A DNA stretch of 64,000 bases from Marivita sp051251565 (GCF_051251565.1 NZ_JBPOFB010000002.1:372001-436000); one strand, 5' to 3'; positions 42,002-50,776 are shown, counted from the stretch's first letter. Program-made: numbers and translations. Notes: a model not told the origin generated them from the letters alone.

Positions 42002-42154
42002 TTAGGCCCGTTTGCGGACCGGCTGGTTTGCTGCTTTGGCTTTGATCCTGTCAAACATCGCTTTGCGTGCTGCGCCGCGCTGAAACGGAAGAACCGGCAG
42101 CTCCTCTTTCGAGGTGGCAATGACCGATGCGATAAATTTCGATTTGCGCGACAT
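42002..42154 (-). CDS. Small basic protein, 50 residues
   Basis: The ATG at 42154 has a good GGAG site 9 bases upstream. The frame runs 50 codons (start MSRKSKFIASVIATSKEELP, end QPVRKRA) to a TAA and a proper terminator follows, so this is very likely a true gene. The product is rich in Lys, Arg and Ala with no cysteine and no membrane helix. It could bind nucleic acid. I recall similar short proteins annotated as hypothetical in Roseobacter genomes. An inverted repeat at 42186-42201 lies in its promoter region. Confidence 0.7.
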   Translation of the reverse strand: MSRKSKFIASVIATSKEELPVLPFQRGAARKAMFDRIKAKAANQPVRKRA

Positions 42155-42185
42155 AGGACTGCTCCGATGTATGATCTGTTGTTTC

Positions 42186-42201
42186 GTTAAGCCTAATTAA
42201 C
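42186..42201 (-). promoter_or_regulatory. GTTAA-N6-TTAAC palindrome upstream of the small basic gene
   Basis: GTTAA-GCCTAA-TTAAC lies 32-47 bases before the start codon at 42154. It resembles a CtrA box (TTAA-N7-TTAA), but the spacing between the TTAA halves is 6, not 7. Confidence 0.3.
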
Positions 42202-42295
42202 CCTCGCAATTGGGCGCGTTTGTGACCGAACGTGGACAATCCCGGTGTATTGTCGTGATTGATTTTGGGCAGCGGCCAATGCAGGTCAAAGCTGC

Positions 42296-43051
42296 TCAGA
42301 GCCGGATCACCGAAATCAGGCGGCCGTAATCGGCCTCGCGGGCATGGGTTGCCCTGCGATAGGAATAAAAGCGATCTGCGTCGGCATAGGTGCAATGCCG
42401 TGTCCATTCTGCGGCCACGCCAGCGTTGCGCAACCTATGCAACCCAAAACCCGGCAGATCGAAATGGAACTTGTCGTCCGCGCCATTGACGAAGAATCGC
42501 GCGTATTGCTCGTCTTCGGCTAGAAACGCGTCCAGAAACTCTGGCCCAACCTCATAGGCGCGTTGGCTGATGCTGGGTCCAATCACGGCTGTGATCGCCT
42601 CGCGCTCTGCGCCAAGCGCAACCATCGCGTCGATTGTCGCTTCGAGAACACCGTCCAGCGCCCCGCGCCATCCCGCATGTGCGGCCCCGATCACGCCCGC
42701 ATCGACATCGGCAAAAAGCACCGGCTGACAATCCGCCGTCAAAATCCCAAGCGCCACACCGGGGGTGCAAGACACCATGGCGTCGGCTTTGGGGCTAGGC
42801 GCGCCCAACGGGCCGTCAACGGTGGCCACATCTGCGGAATGCACCTGATGCACGGTCAGCAAATGATCACCGGGCACCTGCATCGCGTCGGCCACCCGGG
42901 CCCGGTTGATCGCAACAATCTCGGATTGGTCCGACGACCCCGCGCCGCAGTTCAGCCCCGCAAAAACCCCCGAGGATGCACCACCACGCCGGGTGAAAAA
43001 CCCGTGACGCAGGGCACCAAGGCTGTCTGACGTGATGATTTCAAGCGTCAT
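42296..43051 (-). CDS. pgeF: Laccase-domain protein (YfiH/PgeF)
   Basis: A 251-residue multicopper-oxidase-like protein. Conserved residues are in LTVHQVHS (His), LTADCQPVLF (Cys) and AAHAGWRGALDGV (His). Some family members act as polyphenol oxidases; others are purine nucleoside phosphorylases or cleave misbuilt muramyl peptides in cell-wall synthesis. The ATG overlaps the upstream midA stop by 4 bases, completing an lgt-midA-pgeF operon. Confidence 0.88.
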   Translation of the reverse strand: MTLEIITSDSLGALRHGFFTRRGGASSGVFAGLNCGAGSSDQSEIVAINRARVADAMQVPGDHLLTVHQVHSADVATVDGPLGAPSPKADAMVSCTPGVALGILTADCQPVLFADVDAGVIGAAHAGWRGALDGVLEATIDAMVALGAEREAITAVIGPSISQRAYEVGPEFLDAFLAEDEQYARFFVNGADDKFHFDLPGFGLHRLRNAGVAAEWTRHCTYADADRFYSYRRATHAREADYGRLISVIRL

Positions 43052-44124
43052 GGATCCAGTCCCGGTGGAGGCGACTCGCTGCTGGGGTACAGCCCAAGCA
43101 CTTTGAACAAGGAACCCATTTCGTCGGGGTGGGTCAACCGCCGATGTGCAGCAATGTGGGCATCCAGTGCCGGACCGCTCTGCCCTTTGGCAAGGCTTTG
43201 TGCGCGCGGCGTGATCCCAAGCCGCTCCAGGAAAACGCCTTGATGGGTCAATTGGCTGGCTGCACATCCCGCAATCAGCGCTGCACGGGCCAAGGCCTCG
43301 AAATCGACATGGGCTGTCAGATCGGCGCGTCCGGGGTCGGCAAAGGGATCAACCGGCGTGTGCGCACGCACGGCCTGAAACGTGTCGCCATCCGACCGCC
43401 AGCCACCATAGTCAAGGATCAGAGCCATACCGCGCTGCACGGCAATCCGGCGGGCAAGGGCATCGACCACGGCCGTTGCATGGGCGCATGTTTCGATCAA
43501 AGCGCCGGGCGAGGTGTCATCCAGCCTGTAATCCAGCGCCTCAATCGGGGCGGCATCGCTTAGGCCCCGGTGCAACGCGCCGTCCGCACCAAGCCCCACC
43601 ATGATCTCGCGCCAGCCCTTTGCGTCGCGCTGGAACTGTCGGATCGGCAGGGCGTCGAAGAATTCGTTTGCAATCGCGTAGACGGGTACATCCTCGGGCA
43701 GGGTTTCTGCCGTGTTGTGCCAGACAGGCTGGTGGGCGGGCAGGGCGGCAGCTTGCAACCGGCGCATACGGTCCGAGGCTTCGATCAGGTGCAGGTCTGC
43801 GGCTGTGTGAAAACCGGGCACCTGAAGCGTGGCGCGCATCACATCCGCGATCAGCGTCCCGCGCCCCGGTCCCAATTCGACCAAGGCGAACCGATCCGGC
43901 GCACCCTGATCCAACCACGCCTGCGCCAGACAAAGCCCGATCACTTCGCCAAACATCTGGCTGATTTCCGGCGCTGTGGTGAAATCCCCGTCCACTCCAA
44001 ACGCATCTTGGGTGGTGTAGTAGCCATGCTCGGGGTGCAGCAGGCAAGCCGACATGTATTGTGCCAGCGTCATCGGTCCCGTTGCCGCGATCTGCTTGCG
44101 CAATATGTCGCCAAGTCCTGTCAT
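43048..44124 (-). CDS. SAM-dependent methyltransferase, NDUFAF7/MidA family
   Basis: A 358-residue methyltransferase. It starts LGDILRKQIAATGPMTLAQYMSA split in two, followed by HPEHGYYTT and FTTAPEISQMFGE. The SAM-binding motif VELGPGRGTLIADVMRA and the catalytic NEFFDALPIRQF segment are intact. In eukaryotes NDUFAF7 methylates an arginine of a complex I subunit. The bacterial role is probably similar but unproven. The ATG overlaps the lgt stop by 4 bases (ATGA). It is normal length. Confidence 0.92.
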   Translation of the reverse strand: MTGLGDILRKQIAATGPMTLAQYMSACLLHPEHGYYTTQDAFGVDGDFTTAPEISQMFGEVIGLCLAQAWLDQGAPDRFALVELGPGRGTLIADVMRATLQVPGFHTAADLHLIEASDRMRRLQAAALPAHQPVWHNTAETLPEDVPVYAIANEFFDALPIRQFQRDAKGWREIMVGLGADGALHRGLSDAAPIEALDYRLDDTSPGALIETCAHATAVVDALARRIAVQRGMALILDYGGWRSDGDTFQAVRAHTPVDPFADPGRADLTAHVDFEALARAALIAGCAASQLTHQGVFLERLGITPRAQSLAKGQSGPALDAHIAAHRRLTHPDEMGSLFKVLGLYPSSESPPPGLDP

Positions 44125-45005
44125 GCGGGGCGCGCGGTTTTCCACAAATACACCCCGATCACGATCATTGGGATCGACAGAAGCTGTCCCATGGTCACGC
44201 CATAGCCGCCGATATGCAGGGCGAGGCCAAGCGGGTTGCCCTGCGACACGAATTGCGCGTCTGGCTGACGAAAGAACTCCACAAAGAACCGTGCAGCACC
44301 ATAGCCGCCAATGAACAGCCCTGCGATCTTGCCGGGGGTCTTGAGCGTCCCGCGTCGGAATGCAAGCCACAGCAGAGCAACCCCCAGAAGCAATCCTTCG
44401 AGAATAGCTTCATAAAGCTGCGATGGGTGCCGCGCACAAATCTCTCCCAATGCCTGCCCGCAGGACTGTGCCGCCTGACCGGGGAACTGAACGCCCCATG
44501 GCAGCTCTGTGGGACGGCCCCAAAGCTCTGCATTGATGAAATTCGCCACCCGACCCAGAAACACCCCAGTCGGAGCGGCCATTGCGATCATGTCGGCAGC
44601 AGGCCGCAGCGGGATACCTGCACGCACACAAAAGATAAGGGCTGCAACAATCACCCCGATCAGGCCGCCGTGAAACGACATCCCGCCCTGCCAAACCGCG
44701 AAGATTTCAAGCGGGTGCGCCATGTAGTAGCCGGGCTGGTAAAACAGCACGAAGCCCAATCGCCCGCCAAGGATGATCCCCAAAATCACCCATGTCAGCA
44801 AGTCTTCCACCTGCTCGGGGCGCATTGGCGGTGTGTCATTGGCCCACAAGCTGGCCCGTTTGACCGCCGCTACGGCAATGCGCCACGCAATCAAGATACC
44901 TGCGATATACGCCAGAGCATACCAGCGCAGGGCAAATTCCATCCCGAAAATCGAGATCGAAAACAGCTCTGGCGAAACATTCGGAAAGGGCAGGCCATAT
45001 GACAT
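44121..45005 (-). CDS. lgt: Prolipoprotein diacylglyceryl transferase
   Basis: Lgt adds diacylglycerol to the lipobox cysteine of prolipoproteins at the outer face of the inner membrane. The 294-residue protein has seven or so helices, the catalytic-loop MSFHGGLIG, the signature GRVANFINAELWGRPT and LYEAILEGLLLG. It is the first gene of the operon with midA and pgeF, and lies opposite ubiK across 93 bp. Confidence 0.96.
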   Translation of the reverse strand: MSYGLPFPNVSPELFSISIFGMEFALRWYALAYIAGILIAWRIAVAAVKRASLWANDTPPMRPEQVEDLLTWVILGIILGGRLGFVLFYQPGYYMAHPLEIFAVWQGGMSFHGGLIGVIVAALIFCVRAGIPLRPAADMIAMAAPTGVFLGRVANFINAELWGRPTELPWGVQFPGQAAQSCGQALGEICARHPSQLYEAILEGLLLGVALLWLAFRRGTLKTPGKIAGLFIGGYGAARFFVEFFRQPDAQFVSQGNPLGLALHIGGYGVTMGQLLSIPMIVIGVYLWKTARPA

Positions 45006-45098
45006 GACGGCAAATGTTCATTGCTCTGCGGTGAAGTCAACCTTGTGCCGTACAGGTCTGAAGCCCATATAAGGGACAAGCAAACGCCGGAGGCATTT

Positions 45099-45344
45099 AT
45101 GCAGACTCGTAACAAGGTATTCGAAGACATTTCGCAACTCATGACCAACGCCATGGGCGTTGCTCAGGGCGCCAAGGACGAAGCGGAAACCGCGATGAAA
45201 TCGTTGGTGGATCGTTGGTTGGCAGACCGCGATTTCGTTACGCGCGAAGAATTCGACGCCGTGCGCGCCATGGCGATGAAGGCCCGCGAAGAGAACGAAA
45301 TGCTCAAGGCCCGCCTTGACGCGCTCGAAGCGGCGCAGAAGTAA
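45099..45344 (+). CDS. Accessory factor UbiK family (BMFP) protein
   Basis: An 81-residue helical coiled-coil protein. The N-terminus has MQTRNKVFEDISQLMTNAMG, and the C-terminus the family end DFVTREEFDAVRAMAMKARE plus LKARLDALEA. UbiK-type proteins form trimers, bind lipids and help ubiquinone synthesis. The ATG at 45099 follows GGAGG. From memory ubiK, ybjN and proC are neighbours in related genomes, whereas here 8 kb separates them. Confidence 0.88.
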   Translation: MQTRNKVFEDISQLMTNAMGVAQGAKDEAETAMKSLVDRWLADRDFVTREEFDAVRAMAMKAREENEMLKARLDALEAAQK

Positions 45345-45347
45345 CGC

Positions 45348-46805
45348 CTAGATCTGGGGCCGAAGGATCGCTTCGGCCTCGATCTCGACCTTGTAGTCGC
45401 CGATCAACTGTCCGATCTGAAACAGTGTATTGGCTGGTTTGATCTCACCAAAGACGCGCCCATGCGCCTTGGACACGGCCAGCACGTCTTCTGCATCGCT
45501 CAGGTAGACGCGGGTCCGCACAACGTCTTCCATCGACGCGCCAAGCGCAGTCAGCGCAGCGCCGATCTTGTCCAGAACAAAGGTCGTCTGCGCGCCTGCG
45601 TCTTGGGGGGCCACCGCCCGGTCCAGACCCGCCGTCGCGGTGGTGCCTGACACAAACACCCGGTCCCCGACCCGGTGCGCGCGACAATACCCACATATGT
45701 CTTCCCATTCGCTGCCCGACAGCACACGCTGTTCGCCGGGGCGGTTTGGCACATCTTCGACAGTCATCGCGCTGGGCATTGTATCAAGGTGATGGCTCAG
45801 ATCACCGCTGGCCGTCAGGAACGGTGGCTTGCGATACTCGTCGCCGCAATCACCGGGCAGGGGCGTGGTCAGAGCAAACGCTGCCTTCAGGTGCGCGTGA
45901 TCGTCGGCATCGAGGGCGAACCGAAAGAGTTTCAGATTGTCCGCGCTGTGCCGTGCCTCGCCCAGACGTGCGCCGATGATCACCCCCGCAACCGCCTTGT
46001 TCTCCAACACCCAGCGCGTGGCGACATTGGCGATAGACACGCCATGTTTCGCCGCCACCTCAGACGCCGCCCGCAGCACGGATTGATAGGCGTCCCAACC
46101 GCCTGCCGTATCAATGAAGCGTTTGTATTTCATCTTGCTCCAATCGGTGATTTTGGTTGGCTCGGGCTGACCCAACCACTTTTCCGACAGGAACCCGCCT
46201 TGCAATGTGCCGTAGCACAAGAGTTTCACCCCCCACTGCGCACAGACATCTGACAGCGGCCCGGTCGCGCGGCGATCCAATAGCGAACAGGGCACCTGAT
46301 TGCTGACAATCGGCACGCCATCGGCCAAGGCCAAATGAAGATGCGCCGCGTCGAAATTGGTCAGACCGATCTCTCGGATCAGCCCTTCGTCGCGCAGGTG
46401 CGTCATTTCATGCAGCGCATCCAGCCATGCGGGATGCTCAAAACTCCACCAGTGGAATTGCAAAAGATCGACGGTGTCGACGCCCAACCGATCCAGCCGT
46501 TCTTGCACGCCCGCGCGCACCACTTCTGCCGTCATCGGCCCCGGTGTCGGGCACCATTTGGTGCAAACAGTTGCCGCATCCCCGCGCGCAAGCAGAGCGC
46601 CCGTGATCACTTCTGCCGTGCCATAATGATCCGCCATGTCGAACGTATCAAAGCCGGACGCGGCATAGGCGGCCAGATGATCCGCACCGATCTGCGGGTC
46701 CATAACCGCGCCGTCTTTCTCAATATCGGCGACCTGCCACAGACCCACCAGCGCGCGGCGGATCGTCAGGTTTGGGCTCAGGGCGATGTGATCAGGTTGG
46801 GTCAC
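45348..46805 (-). CDS. Fusion of aldo/keto reductase and RidA-like domain
   Basis: The chain is 485 residues from the GTG at 46805, behind AAAGGA; an ATG 27 bases upstream is possible. Residues 1 to about 335 form an aldo/keto reductase with the full catalytic tetrad by eye: D56 and Y61 (FDMADHYG), K83 (CTKW), H118 (LLQFHWW). Residues about 350-485 are a RidA/YjgF-like domain (VFVSGTTAT, DVVRTRVYLSDAEDV, EIEAEAILRP). RidA enzymes destroy reactive imines using a conserved Arg, but here the equivalent position is Asn (KPANTLFQ). The fusion is unusual and hints at an imine or enamine intermediate held next to a reductase. It diverges from a related module on the plus strand. Confidence 0.88.
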   Translation of the reverse strand: MTQPDHIALSPNLTIRRALVGLWQVADIEKDGAVMDPQIGADHLAAYAASGFDTFDMADHYGTAEVITGALLARGDAATVCTKWCPTPGPMTAEVVRAGVQERLDRLGVDTVDLLQFHWWSFEHPAWLDALHEMTHLRDEGLIREIGLTNFDAAHLHLALADGVPIVSNQVPCSLLDRRATGPLSDVCAQWGVKLLCYGTLQGGFLSEKWLGQPEPTKITDWSKMKYKRFIDTAGGWDAYQSVLRAASEVAAKHGVSIANVATRWVLENKAVAGVIIGARLGEARHSADNLKLFRFALDADDHAHLKAAFALTTPLPGDCGDEYRKPPFLTASGDLSHHLDTMPSAMTVEDVPNRPGEQRVLSGSEWEDICGYCRAHRVGDRVFVSGTTATAGLDRAVAPQDAGAQTTFVLDKIGAALTALGASMEDVVRTRVYLSDAEDVLAVSKAHGRVFGEIKPANTLFQIGQLIGDYKVEIEAEAILRPQI

Positions 46806-46928
46806 GGGCGGTCCTTTGTACTGTTGATCCATGAGTTGCCGCCCCGAACCGGTTTGACAAGCCCGAAAGAACCCCGCAACCATTGCGCCAACGGGGAACA
46901 ATCGCGCGGAACAGCGCACCGGGGAAGA

Positions 46929-47303
46929 ATGTGCGCTGCGGAACACGCGGATAATTTTTGGCTGTACGACCTGCGGGTCGAGACTGTGTTGGGTGACCGC
47001 ACGTCCATCTGCCGCCATGTCGAAGGCGAGAGCTTTCGCGTCGAAGGCGAATTGCTGATCTTTGACGACCAACAAAAAGTGTCCATGTACGCGCTCGCCG
47101 CCCTTCTTCCGCTGTTGCCGGCAAAGCAGAGACCGACATCTGAGCATGACTGGATGTCCACCGATGCCGAGATTGCCTGCCCGGACCCGAATTGCGGTGG
47201 CCGGTTCCGCATCACCAGAACAGGCAAGCGAATATTCTCGCATGCCGAAACCACGGGCCTGCCGGACAAGCGCGGTTTGCCCTACTGGAAGAAACAGACA
47301 TGA
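46929..47303 (+). CDS. TIGR04076-like small protein with CPDPNCG motif
   Basis: A 124-residue cytoplasmic protein. Residues 12-60 resemble the TIGR04076 family (WLYDLRVETVLGDRTSICRH, then SMYALAALLPLLPAKQRPT). The C-terminal ACPDPNCGGRFRITRTG carries two cysteines that, with C28 (ICRH), could bind metal. The family function is unknown. The ATG at 46929 follows GGGGAA. Its stop overlaps the start of the second aldo/keto reductase (ATGA), and it diverges from the reductase-RidA fusion across 123 bp, so it is the first gene of the transport operon. Confidence 0.7.
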   Translation: MCAAEHADNFWLYDLRVETVLGDRTSICRHVEGESFRVEGELLIFDDQQKVSMYALAALLPLLPAKQRPTSEHDWMSTDAEIACPDPNCGGRFRITRTGKRIFSHAETTGLPDKRGLPYWKKQT

Positions 47304-48370
47304 GTGTTGAAACGACCGACCTGCGCCCCGGCCACACAATTGCCCGCGTTATTCGTGGTGGCTGGCAATTGGCCGGGGATCACGGCCCGGTAGACCGCGC
47401 GCAGGCGATCCGCGACATGGAAGCGTTTGTCGACGCGGGTCTGTTCACCTTTGACTGTGCCGATATCTACACTGGCGTCGAAGAGATGATCGGGGATTTC
47501 ATCGCCGACCTGCGCATGCGGCGGGGCGCGTCGGTGGCGGACCGGGTGTGTGTGCATACCAAGCTGGTGCCCGATCTGACCCGCCTTGCCGATCTGCGCG
47601 CCGATGAGGTTGAGGCGATTGTCGACCGATCCCTGATGCGGCTGAAGGTCGATCAGCTTGATCTGGTGCAGTTTTTCTGGTGGGATCTAAGCCTTGGCGA
47701 TGCGGTGGCATCATTGGATGTGCTTAAGACGCTCAGGCAAAAGGGCAAGATCAAGACCCTTGGCACCACCAATTGGGACCGTCAGCCGATGCAGCGGTTT
47801 ATTGACGCCGGGTTTGATATCGCGTCGGCGCAGGTGCAGTTCTCGGTCCTTGACCGCCGTCCGCAGAATGGTTTGACCGACTGGGCGGCGGAGAACGACA
47901 TGCAACTGATCTGCTACGGCACCTTGGCAGGAGGGTTCATCACCGAAAAATGGCTGGGCGTCCCTGACCCCGGTTTCGAGTTTGAGAACCGCAGCCTCAT
48001 CAAGTACCGTCTGGTCATCGACGAATTCGGCCCTTGGGATCGGTTTCAGGCGCTTCTGACGGTGCTCAAGACGGTGGGCGACAAGCACGGCGTGTCGCTC
48101 TCGGCCGTGGCCACGCGCTGGGTGTTGGACCAGCCGCAGGTCGCCGCCGGGATCGTCGGTGCGCGCTATGCACGGCACCTGCCGCAGACGTTGCAGACCT
48201 TCGCCTTTGCGCTTGATGCAGAGGATCACGCGACCCTGAACGCTGTGCTCGATCAGGCGGATGGGCCCAAAGGCGATGTTTATTCCCTCGAAGGCGACCG
48301 CAGTAGCCGCCATGGCCGGATCATGAAGTACAACCTCAACGCCAACCCCAACGACGCGGTACACGGATAA
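47300..48370 (+). CDS. Aldo/keto reductase lacking the catalytic histidine
   Basis: A 356-residue TIM-barrel reductase similar in layout to the divergent fusion (QFFWWD against QFHWW; CYGTLAGGFITEKWLG against CYGTLQGGFLSEKWLG). D52, Y57 and K88 of the tetrad are present, but the histidine is Phe126. In other reductases a change here alters the reaction, for example carbon-carbon double-bond reduction when it is Glu. A new specificity or a non-catalytic partner role is inferred. The C-terminal tail after about residue 330 is not RidA. The stop overlaps the livG-like start by 1 base (TAATG). Confidence 0.88.
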   Translation: MSVETTDLRPGHTIARVIRGGWQLAGDHGPVDRAQAIRDMEAFVDAGLFTFDCADIYTGVEEMIGDFIADLRMRRGASVADRVCVHTKLVPDLTRLADLRADEVEAIVDRSLMRLKVDQLDLVQFFWWDLSLGDAVASLDVLKTLRQKGKIKTLGTTNWDRQPMQRFIDAGFDIASAQVQFSVLDRRPQNGLTDWAAENDMQLICYGTLAGGFITEKWLGVPDPGFEFENRSLIKYRLVIDEFGPWDRFQALLTVLKTVGDKHGVSLSAVATRWVLDQPQVAAGIVGARYARHLPQTLQTFAFALDAEDHATLNAVLDQADGPKGDVYSLEGDRSSRHGRIMKYNLNANPNDAVHG

Positions 48371-49140
48371 TGGCAGAGCCGCTTCTGCGTCTGACCGGGA
48401 TCACCCGCGATTTTGGCGAATTCCGCGCTGTCAACGACGTGTCGCTGGACATTCACGCCGGCACGATCACCGGGCTGATCGGCCCTAACGGCGCGGGCAA
48501 GACGACGCTGTTCAACGTCCTGACAGGCATGCTGCCCCCGACGAGCGGCACGGTACATCTTGACGGTCAAGACGTGACCCGCTTTGCCCCTGATGCGCTG
48601 TTCAGCTTGGGCCTTGGCCGCACGTTCCAAATTCCACGTCCCTTTACAAAGATGAGCGTGTTGGAAAACGTCATGCTGGCCCCGCTGGCACAGGCTGGCG
48701 AACGCCTCTGGGGGCCGTTTTTTGGTGCGGCCAAGATGCGCGAACAGGAAACCGCCATCCGCAAACGCGCGATGGAGGTTCTGGATTTTGTCACCCTTGC
48801 GCCTTTGGCCGACAACGCGGCCGGGCAAATCTCGGGCGGGCAGATGAAGTTGCTGGAACTGGCCCGCATCCTCATGGGCGATCCAAAGCTGATCCTGCTG
48901 GATGAACCGGCGGCGGGTGTGAACCCGACCCTGACCAAAACGCTGATCGCCAAGATCGAAGAACTGAACCGCGAGGGCAAGACCTTTGTCATCATCGAAC
49001 ACGACATGGATTTCGTGATGCAACACTGCAACCCCGTGATCGCGTTGGCCGAGGGGCGCAAGGTGTTCGAAGGCACCGCAGAGGACGCGCAGAACAACAC
49101 GGTTCTGCTCGACGCGTATCTGGGGGCACAGGTCGAATGA
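48370..49140 (+). CDS. Branched-chain-type ABC transporter ATP-binding protein (LivG-like)
   Basis: A 256-residue ATPase with Walker A GPNGAGKTT, Q-loop RTFQIPRPFTKMSVLENVM, signature ISGGQMKL, Walker B LILLDEPAAGVNPT and H-loop IIEHDMDFV. It is the first of two LivG/LivF-type ATPases. The overlap with the aldo/keto reductase gene ties transport to that enzyme. Related systems import amino acids, amides, urea or aromatic acids. Confidence 0.94.
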   Translation: MAEPLLRLTGITRDFGEFRAVNDVSLDIHAGTITGLIGPNGAGKTTLFNVLTGMLPPTSGTVHLDGQDVTRFAPDALFSLGLGRTFQIPRPFTKMSVLENVMLAPLAQAGERLWGPFFGAAKMREQETAIRKRAMEVLDFVTLAPLADNAAGQISGGQMKLLELARILMGDPKLILLDEPAAGVNPTLTKTLIAKIEELNREGKTFVIIEHDMDFVMQHCNPVIALAEGRKVFEGTAEDAQNNTVLLDAYLGAQVE

Positions 49141-49865
49141 CGCAGGCCTTGGTCGCAAAAGACATCGTCGCGGGCTATGTGCCGGACCTGCCGATCCTCA
49201 AGGGCGTTTCGCTGTCGGCTGAGACTGCCAAGGTCACTGTCATCATCGGCCCCAATGGCGCGGGCAAGTCCACGCTGATCAAGGCGATTGCCGGTCTGGT
49301 GCCCGTCTTAAGTGGCACAGTCCAGTTGAACGGCACCGACATCACCAATCCGCGCCCCGACCGGATGGGCGGGCTTGGAGTCGCCTATGTGCCGCAATCG
49401 GACAATATCTTCCGATCTCTGACAATCCGGCAGAACCTTGATCTGGTGTTGCGCAACGCGGGCAAAGACGCAGGCTCCCGGCGCGATGCGCTCTTTGCCC
49501 AATTCCCGGCGCTGGCAGACAAACAGTCTGACAAGGCGGGCGCTTTGTCGGGTGGGCAACGCCAGTTCCTCGCGGTCGCCATGGCGCTTGCGATCAACCC
49601 AAAGGTCATTTTGATGGATGAACCCTCGGCCGGGCTGTCGCCCAAGGCCGCGCAAGAGGTGCTGGAATACGCCAAATCCCTGACGGAAAAAGGCGTCACG
49701 ATCCTTTTGGTGGAACAAAACGTCAAACAAGCGCTGCGGATGGCGGATCACTGCTACATTCTTGCGGACGGCCACAACCAGGTGGACGGTGCCGCGCAAG
49801 ACCTGCTGGATGATCCAGTTGTGGGGCAAATCTACCTTGGCGGCAAACGGGTGACAGCGGCATGA
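49137..49865 (+). CDS. Branched-chain-type ABC transporter ATP-binding protein (LivF-like)
   Basis: A 242-residue ATPase with Walker A GPNGAGKST, the LivF-type segment AYVPQSDNIFRSLTIRQNL, signature LSGGQRQFL, Walker B VILMDEPSAGLSPK and LLVEQNVKQAL. It is the second nucleotide-binding subunit of the importer and starts 4 bases inside the LivG-like gene (ATGA). Confidence 0.94.
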   Translation: MTQALVAKDIVAGYVPDLPILKGVSLSAETAKVTVIIGPNGAGKSTLIKAIAGLVPVLSGTVQLNGTDITNPRPDRMGGLGVAYVPQSDNIFRSLTIRQNLDLVLRNAGKDAGSRRDALFAQFPALADKQSDKAGALSGGQRQFLAVAMALAINPKVILMDEPSAGLSPKAAQEVLEYAKSLTEKGVTILLVEQNVKQALRMADHCYILADGHNQVDGAAQDLLDDPVVGQIYLGGKRVTAA

Positions 49866-50776
49866 TCCAGAACCTCGTGGACGGAGTGTTGGTGGGATCG
49901 ATCCTGTCGCTGGGCGCGATTGGCCTGACGATGGCGATGCATATGCTGCGCTTTGCGAACTTCTCGCATGCCGAACTGCTGTCTATCGGGGCCTATGCGG
50001 CGCTGGTGTTTGACGGGTTGTTCTCGGCCATTTACCCGGCCTTGGCGGGTGCGATTGGTCCGCTCAGCCTCACATGGGCGCTGACACTGGCGACGCTGAT
50101 ATCCATGGCGCTCACAGGCCTGTCTGCGATCCTCATAGACAAGCTGGTGTTCAAACGCGTCCGCGCCAAGGGTGGGGAATTGTCGATGGTCTTTGCGTCC
50201 TTTGGCGTGGCGATGATCCTGCGCAATATCCTCGGGCTGATCTTCGGCCTTGATCCAAAACTGTATTCGCAGGACATCGTCTTCGCCATCGTGGTCAGCC
50301 GCGATCCGTTTCTGTTGGTCAAACCTGACCAAGTGTTCACCCTGATTGCCGCGCTTGCGATCATGTTCATCCTGCATCTGATCCTGTCGCGCACGACCTT
50401 TGGCTATTCCCTGCGCGCCGTGGCCGAAAACCCCAGTCTTGCGCAGGTGTCCGGCATCAACCTAAGCCGTATGATCGTGCTGATCTGGCTGATCGGCGGC
50501 GGGTTGGCTGCGGCGGCAGGGGTATTTTACGGCCTGACAAACCAGATCAACCCGGTTCTTGGGCGCGACCTTGTGCTGCCGATCTTTGCCGCCACCATTG
50601 TTGGGGGCATCGGCAGTATCTACGGTGCGGTCCTTGGCGGGTTCCTTGTCGGCCTCGCGTCCAACCTCGCACTGGTAATCCTGCCCTCAGGGTACAGCCC
50701 TGCCGTACCGTTCCTGATCATCCTCGCGGTGCTTCTGATCCGCCCGCATGGATTGTTCGGCGAGGAACGCGCATGA
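49862..50776 (+). CDS. Branched-chain-type ABC transporter permease (LivH-like)
   Basis: A 304-residue inner-membrane permease with eight or so helices. Landmarks are the N-terminal GVLVGSILSLGAIGLTMAMH, the FANFSHAELLSIGAYAAL segment of LivH and the loop RTTFGYSLRAVAENPSLAQVSGI, a cytoplasmic contact for the ATPase. The start overlaps the LivF-like stop by 4 bases. Confidence 0.93.
   Translation: MIQNLVDGVLVGSILSLGAIGLTMAMHMLRFANFSHAELLSIGAYAALVFDGLFSAIYPALAGAIGPLSLTWALTLATLISMALTGLSAILIDKLVFKRVRAKGGELSMVFASFGVAMILRNILGLIFGLDPKLYSQDIVFAIVVSRDPFLLVKPDQVFTLIAALAIMFILHLILSRTTFGYSLRAVAENPSLAQVSGINLSRMIVLIWLIGGGLAAAAGVFYGLTNQINPVLGRDLVLPIFAATIVGGIGSIYGAVLGGFLVGLASNLALVILPSGYSPAVPFLIILAVLLIRPHGLFGEERA

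Noticed and set aside
42186..42201. CtrA binding site
   Set aside because: The TTAA half-sites are 6 bases apart instead of 7, so I list it only as an unassigned palindrome.
45358..45380. Hairpin CCGAAG-GATCG-CTTCGG at the end of the reductase-RidA gene as a shared terminator with ubiK
   Set aside because: It lies inside the coding region of the fusion gene and has no T run, so a coincidence of codons is the simpler reading.
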